From: Rhinopomastus cyanomelas
Lineage: Eukaryota > Chordata > Aves > Bucerotiformes > Rhinopomastidae
DNA: 64,000 nt
NCBI GenBank assembly: GCA_013400115.1
Contig: VXBP01008541.1
Coordinates: forward strand, 1 to 64,000
Reading direction: 5' to 3'
The notes under the pieces were generated by a model, which saw only the letters and a program-made list of their open reading frames with translations, was not told where the DNA came from and made no database searches. Each line of letters begins with the position of its first letter. The stretch's first letter is position 1. Shown piece by piece: positions 60,291 to 64,000 of the stretch. Both the position numbers and the translations under genes were made by a program.

Positions 60291-60819
60291 ATCACCTAAT
60301 CTTTCCAGAGTCGATGCTTCCAAACTGCTGAATAAAAGCAGAAAAACTCCTTTTTTAACACATTTTTTTTGCTTTCTTTTCCTTTTTTTCCCCCCTTTGA
60401 TGCAGCAGAGTTATAAATGGAAGTGAATTCCCTGGCTGCCTGGGTAATAAATCAATTCCTGCCGTAGAGCAGCGGAATGTGAAGTCTCCCTCATTGTCCC
60501 ACGCTCCGGGACAGCTCTGCGTGAAGGTCACACTCGCTGGCATTTGAGGAGCCTGCAGGGAGCGACAGCAAGAGGCAGCCTGTGCTCTCTCCCTTCTATT
60601 TTTAGCCCTCGTTAGAGAGATCAATTGCAGCTGAAGCACAGTGGTGGTTTTAAAATAGACTTGCAGTCCTGCCTGCTGCATTTACTGTGTTTAGCACTTC
60701 ATTGAAAAACAACCCCCCCCCCAGCAAAGCCTCCTGGCCCTGGAGCCTGTCAGGAGAGTGTTGGGTGAGCTCCTGCTGAGTTAAGGTTTAGCCTTTTCCA
60801 CTCCAGACACAGCTGTCAA
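60291..60819. other. No recognisable feature
   Basis: Unique-looking intron sequence with pyrimidine runs near 60363-60398 and C-runs near 60712. Confidence 0.5.
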
Positions 60820-61325
60820 AAGGACAAGAGGAGATGACCTCAGGCTGCACAGGGGGGGTTTAGGTTGGCCTTGGGACTTTTGGGTTATGATTTGACTCAG
60901 TCTTGGAAGTCTTTTCCAACCTAAACAATTCTCCTGTGAAGACAGGCTGAGGGACTTGGGGCTGTTTGGCTCTGGGTTGGGGGGGGGATGTCTACTCTTA
61001 GAGCAGCTTCCAGTCCCTGAAGGGGCTCCAGCAAAGCTGGAGAGGGACCTTTTCCAAGGGACCCACTGCTGGGACAAGGGGGCTGGCTTCAAGCTCCAAG
61101 AGGGGAGATTGAGGGTCTATCTGAGGCAGAAATCCCTCCTTGTGAGGGGGCTGAGGACCTGGAACAGGTTGCCCAGGGAGCTTGTGGCTGCTCCATCATC
61201 CCAGGAAGAGTCCAAGGCCAGGTTGGATGGGGCTGTGGGCACTCTGCTCTGGTGAGACCTGTCGCTGCCCATGGTGGGGGGTTGGCACTGGGTGAGCTCT
61301 GAGCTCTCCCCCAGCCCAGCCCATT
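60820..61325 (+). mobile_element. CR1 type D piece followed by CR1 type C
   Basis: 60820-60931 is a shortened type D ending 'ccaacctaaacaattct'. 60932-61325 is type C ('ctgaggacctggaacaggtt', 'ggcactgggtgagctctgag'). Confidence 0.9.
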
Positions 61326-61705
61326 GTCTAAATACAAAAGAGGCAGCATCAGGGATGGTTGAACCAGCTTCACTGGATGAAGTTCCCTGAACGATTGGGG
61401 CTGAGAAGGACCTCTGGAGAGCACCTAGTCCACACAAACTACAGAAGCTGGTCAGTGCTGACCTCACTCACTCGACGCCCTGCTCTGAGCTTGCCATGCT
61501 GGTGCCCTGCCACCATCACTCGACTGCAGTGACTGAACCATCACTCCCTCAACTGCTGCAGGTTTATCTCAGGCTTTAGGATTTTAATGCTGGAGCTGTG
61601 GGTTCAGACCCTGATGGCTGCTGCAGTCCCCTGTGCCAGAGGCATCCAGATCTTGTTCCCCACCGATCTGCCCCTTCCTTCTCCAGCCAGAAGAGATTCA
61701 GAGAG
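61326..61705. other. Unremarkable; short CR1 head relic
   Basis: A weak minus-strand CR1-like head lies at 61388-61435 ('ctgagaaggacctctggaga'). The rest is unique-looking. Confidence 0.5.
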
Positions 61706-62295
61706 CAAAAGGACGCGGCTGTTTGAACTGGCATCGTTGTCTTTCAATAGGACAGTGACTCCGCTTCGTTTCGCGGGGCCGGTGGAGGAGGGAAGGTCCC
61801 GGCGTCGTGTGTCGGCAGCGGTGCGGAGCCGCTCGCCGGTGCTGACAGTGACCGATGGAGCCTCCGGTGCCGGCTGGCAGCGCTGACGTCAGCCCAGCGC
61901 TGAGCAGGGGGCTGCAAGCCGCAGGGGAAGCGGGCAGGGAGCACGCAGATAATTGCTCGCTGCAGCACAGCCTTGCTTTGAATCTGTTTTGAAAGCCTCT
62001 CCGCTTTTTTGGAGCCTATCAGCCAGACCCCGCGATGCTCTGCTCCGTTTGGATCCAGAGGAGAGGCTGCCAAAAATAGAGCAGTTAAATGTCAGTGCAA
62101 ACGGGCTCGCAGCGGTGAGATCTGGCTCGCAGTGGGAGCCCTGGGCTACTGCTGTTAGTCACTAGCTGCCTCTTTAGGCAAAAAGGCAGCGTCTCCTCCA
62201 GCTGTGCTGGGGGATCGGGGATTAGTCGGTGCAGAGAACGTGTGAGCGCGGTCCCAGCACGGCCAGCGCTAACGGGGAGCCAGGCTTGCGACCCC
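61706..62295. promoter_or_regulatory. CpG-rich CR1-free block in the last RCAN2 intron
   Basis: Dense CpG dinucleotides (for example 'cgcttcgtttcgcggggccg' near 61761) in an otherwise CpG-poor window, with a perfect CRE palindrome. It looks like a CpG-island enhancer or promoter between exons 3 and 4. I could not identify an exon with certainty. Confidence 0.55.
61882..61893. promoter_or_regulatory. 12-bp palindrome GCTGACGTCAGC: CRE / C-MARE core
   Basis: Contains the exact CRE octamer TGACGTCA and matches 12 of the 14 bases of the CRE-type Maf recognition element. It is flanked by 'agcgctga' on the left and 'agcgctgag' on the right. Confidence 0.6.
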
Positions 62296-62404
62296 TTCCT
62301 CACATAAGGGACTCAGTCCAGTCACCCCAAGGAAGCAGAGCTGCCGTTTCTGTGTGATCCTACAGCACCTCGGGCTGTTAGGTTCTGCTTGGGATTTACT
62401 GACA
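62296..62404. other. No recognisable feature
   Basis: Short unique-looking segment. Confidence 0.5.
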
Positions 62405-62695
62405 GGAGGCTGGAGAGAGGGGGTTGGTCTCTTCTCCCAAGGAACAAGGGACAGGGCAAGAGGAAATGGCCTCAGGCTGCACCAGCGTTAGAAGAGAGGC
62501 TGCTGGAAGCCAGCACTAAGGACCTCCTGATACAGGGGGTCAGTGACACCCAGACCCTTTATGGAAGGGGAAAAATAAGCATAAATTACAGTTTCCACTC
62601 ATCCACGGATGGTGATTCAACCGCCTCCCTGGGCAGCCTCTAGCAAGGCCTGAGGACCCTTTCCAGGAAGAAGTTTCTCCTCAGGGCCAACCTGA
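62405..62695. mobile_element. CR1 type D pieces on both strands
   Basis: 62405-62484 is + strand type D ('ggttggtctcttctcccaag'). 62593-62695 is minus-strand type D ('aaggcctgaggaccctttcc'). Confidence 0.85.
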
Positions 62696-62907
62696 GGAGG
62701 CGTTTAAAGAGGAGCTGAGACGTTAGAGGGAGCGGTTGCGGGGGTCCTCAAGGGAGCTGTGGGTAGTTGAGGATCTCCAGGATCTGCTGTGCCAGCTTCT
62801 ACCGTTTCTGCCCCCACCCAACTTCAGGAGCAGCAGCCCACACTCACCTGCCCTACCCAGGAGCTGGAGTCTCCTGCACTCCCAAGTGCTCCTCAGGTCT
62901 CTGACAG
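62696..62907. other. No recognisable feature
   Basis: Unique-looking sequence. Confidence 0.5.
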
Positions 62908-63243
62908 ACAAGGAGCCTGAGGGGTGACCTCATTCGTGTGTGGAAGGTGAGTGCCAGGAGGATGGAGCCCGGCTCTGCTCAGTGGCATCTAGTGACAGGA
63001 CAAGGAGCTGGAACAGAGGAGGTTCCACATCAATCTGAGAAGGAACTTCTTCCTGGTGAGGGTGCCAGAGCCCTGGAAGGGGCTGCCCAGGGGGGTTGTG
63101 GAGTCTCCTTCTCTGGAGACGTTTAAAACCCACCTGAACATGTTTCTGTGCGACTGGATCTAGGGGATCCTGCTGTTTTGGGGGGAATGGACTGGATGAT
63201 CTTTCAAGGTCCCTTCCAATCCCTAATACTCTGTGATTCTGTG
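62908..63243 (+). mobile_element. CR1 LINE 3' fragment, type A, 34 bp before exon 4
   Basis: 'gagcctgaggggtgacctca' to 'taatactctgtgattctgtg'. Its tail meets the polypyrimidine region of the last acceptor. Confidence 0.94.
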
Positions 63244-63248
63244 CTCTT

Positions 63249-63438
<190 letters not shown>

Positions 63439-64000
63439 GCCTCACCCGGCAGAAGCAGCAGCTCTTCTCTCCTCCAGCTCATGGTTTTCGTTTGCTTCGT
63501 TCTGTTGAAAGGCCTTTGGGTACCAGGACATTCAACCCCTCGCGACCCCTGCTCCCGTAACCGAGCCAACGTCACTAAAGGGCTAGGGAAGAGCTCTCGC
63601 TCGGTGCCACCGGTCACACGGCAGCTGGGGGACTTTGCTGGGAAGGCCGAGCAAAGAAGGGAGGGTTTGAGGCTGAGGGGCTTTTCCCAGCTAAGCTTCG
63701 CCTGCCCCGACACCTCGGTGGCTCAGGGCGGGCAGTGGGGCCGCTGTCAGGGACCTCCCCAAATACTTGCTGCTGCCCCTCCTGCCTCCTCACATCCCAG
63801 CAGCCCTTAGTCTGGGCTCTTTTTTAAGGAGGGGGAAGTGTGTTGCTCTGAACCTACTAGCAGCTTGGTGGCCTTTCCCCCCCTCCCCAGCATGTCCTGT
63901 GAGGGGGATGTTTCCCACATCTTCTAGGAACAGCAGGAAAAATCCCCCTTTTCCACCATCATCTGGCCCTTACTGGTGGCAGGGAGGTGAGACAGAGCTC
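63439..64000 (+). other. RCAN2: RCAN2 3' UTR, beginning
   Basis: Continues from the stop codon to the window edge. No AATAAA or ATTAAA was seen, so the polyadenylation site should lie outside. CR1-free, with C-rich and A-rich runs. Confidence 0.75.

Overview
The window is vertebrate, almost certainly avian, nuclear DNA. It covers most of one protein-coding gene, RCAN2 (regulator of calcineurin 2, also called DSCR1L1 or ZAKI-4), on the + strand. Every coding exon I expect is present with clean GT/AG boundaries and matching phases. There are two alternative coding first exons (1a at 7331-7555, 1b at 37733-37819), then shared exons 2 (56738-56911), 3 (58739-58910) and 4 (63278-63438, stop TGA). 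Together they give proteins of 243 residues (1a-2-3-4) or 197 residues (1b-2-3-4). The 3' UTR runs off the right edge. Any noncoding 5' exon before 1a lies to the left of 7329 and was not recognised. No other host gene, tRNA, rRNA or CRISPR was seen.

The rest is intron, and by hand count about half of the window is CR1 LINE debris (about 85 fragments on both strands). CR1 identity rests on the 3' ends, which run into the 8-bp ATTCTRTG repeat, and on one copy that still encodes CR1 endonuclease and reverse-transcriptase segments. I sort the fragments by recurring 3' sequences (my own labels, not database names). Type A: 'gtgataggacaaggggca' with tail 'ggtcccttccaatcccta'. Type B: 'ggttggatgttaggaagc'. 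Type C: 'tgctgaggccctggaaca'. Type D: 'ctggaaagggtcctcagg'. Type E: 'gtcattagcgacagaagc'. Type F: 'gactgaggttggacatga'. Type G: 'tctggagacaccccaaac'. Type H: minus-strand head 'ccatccagttccaactcc'. Type A dominates and is the least decayed. Such a CR1 load is far above what is known for chicken and fits lineages known for CR1 expansion (woodpeckers and relatives, hornbills and hoopoes); that placement is inference.

Layout: 1-7.3 kb, purine-rich and degenerate repeats, CR1 and a perfect 198-bp tandem duplication; 7.3-7.6 kb, exon 1a; 7.6-37.1 kb, CR1-filled intron with one minus-strand LTR-like insertion near 10.3-10.9 kb and the longest CR1 relic at 22.3-24.2 kb; 37.1-38.2 kb, a CR1-free island holding the exon 1b promoter and exon; 38.3-56.6 kb, more CR1 plus an AT-rich TTTTAGGG-like array at 44 kb; 56.7-63.4 kb, exons 2 to 4 with CR1 copies within 35-115 bp of the splice sites; 61.7-62.3 kb, a CpG-rich CR1-free segment inside the last intron with a perfect CRE/Maf palindrome.

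The most interesting items are the two alternative first exons that encode interchangeable versions of the same short motif; the intronic CpG/CRE-MARE block; a chimeric CR1 with an identical breakpoint at two loci 6.5 kb apart; a 20-bp micro-inversion ending one CR1; and CR1 insertions pressed against RCAN2 splice sites. I found no wholly new biological system.
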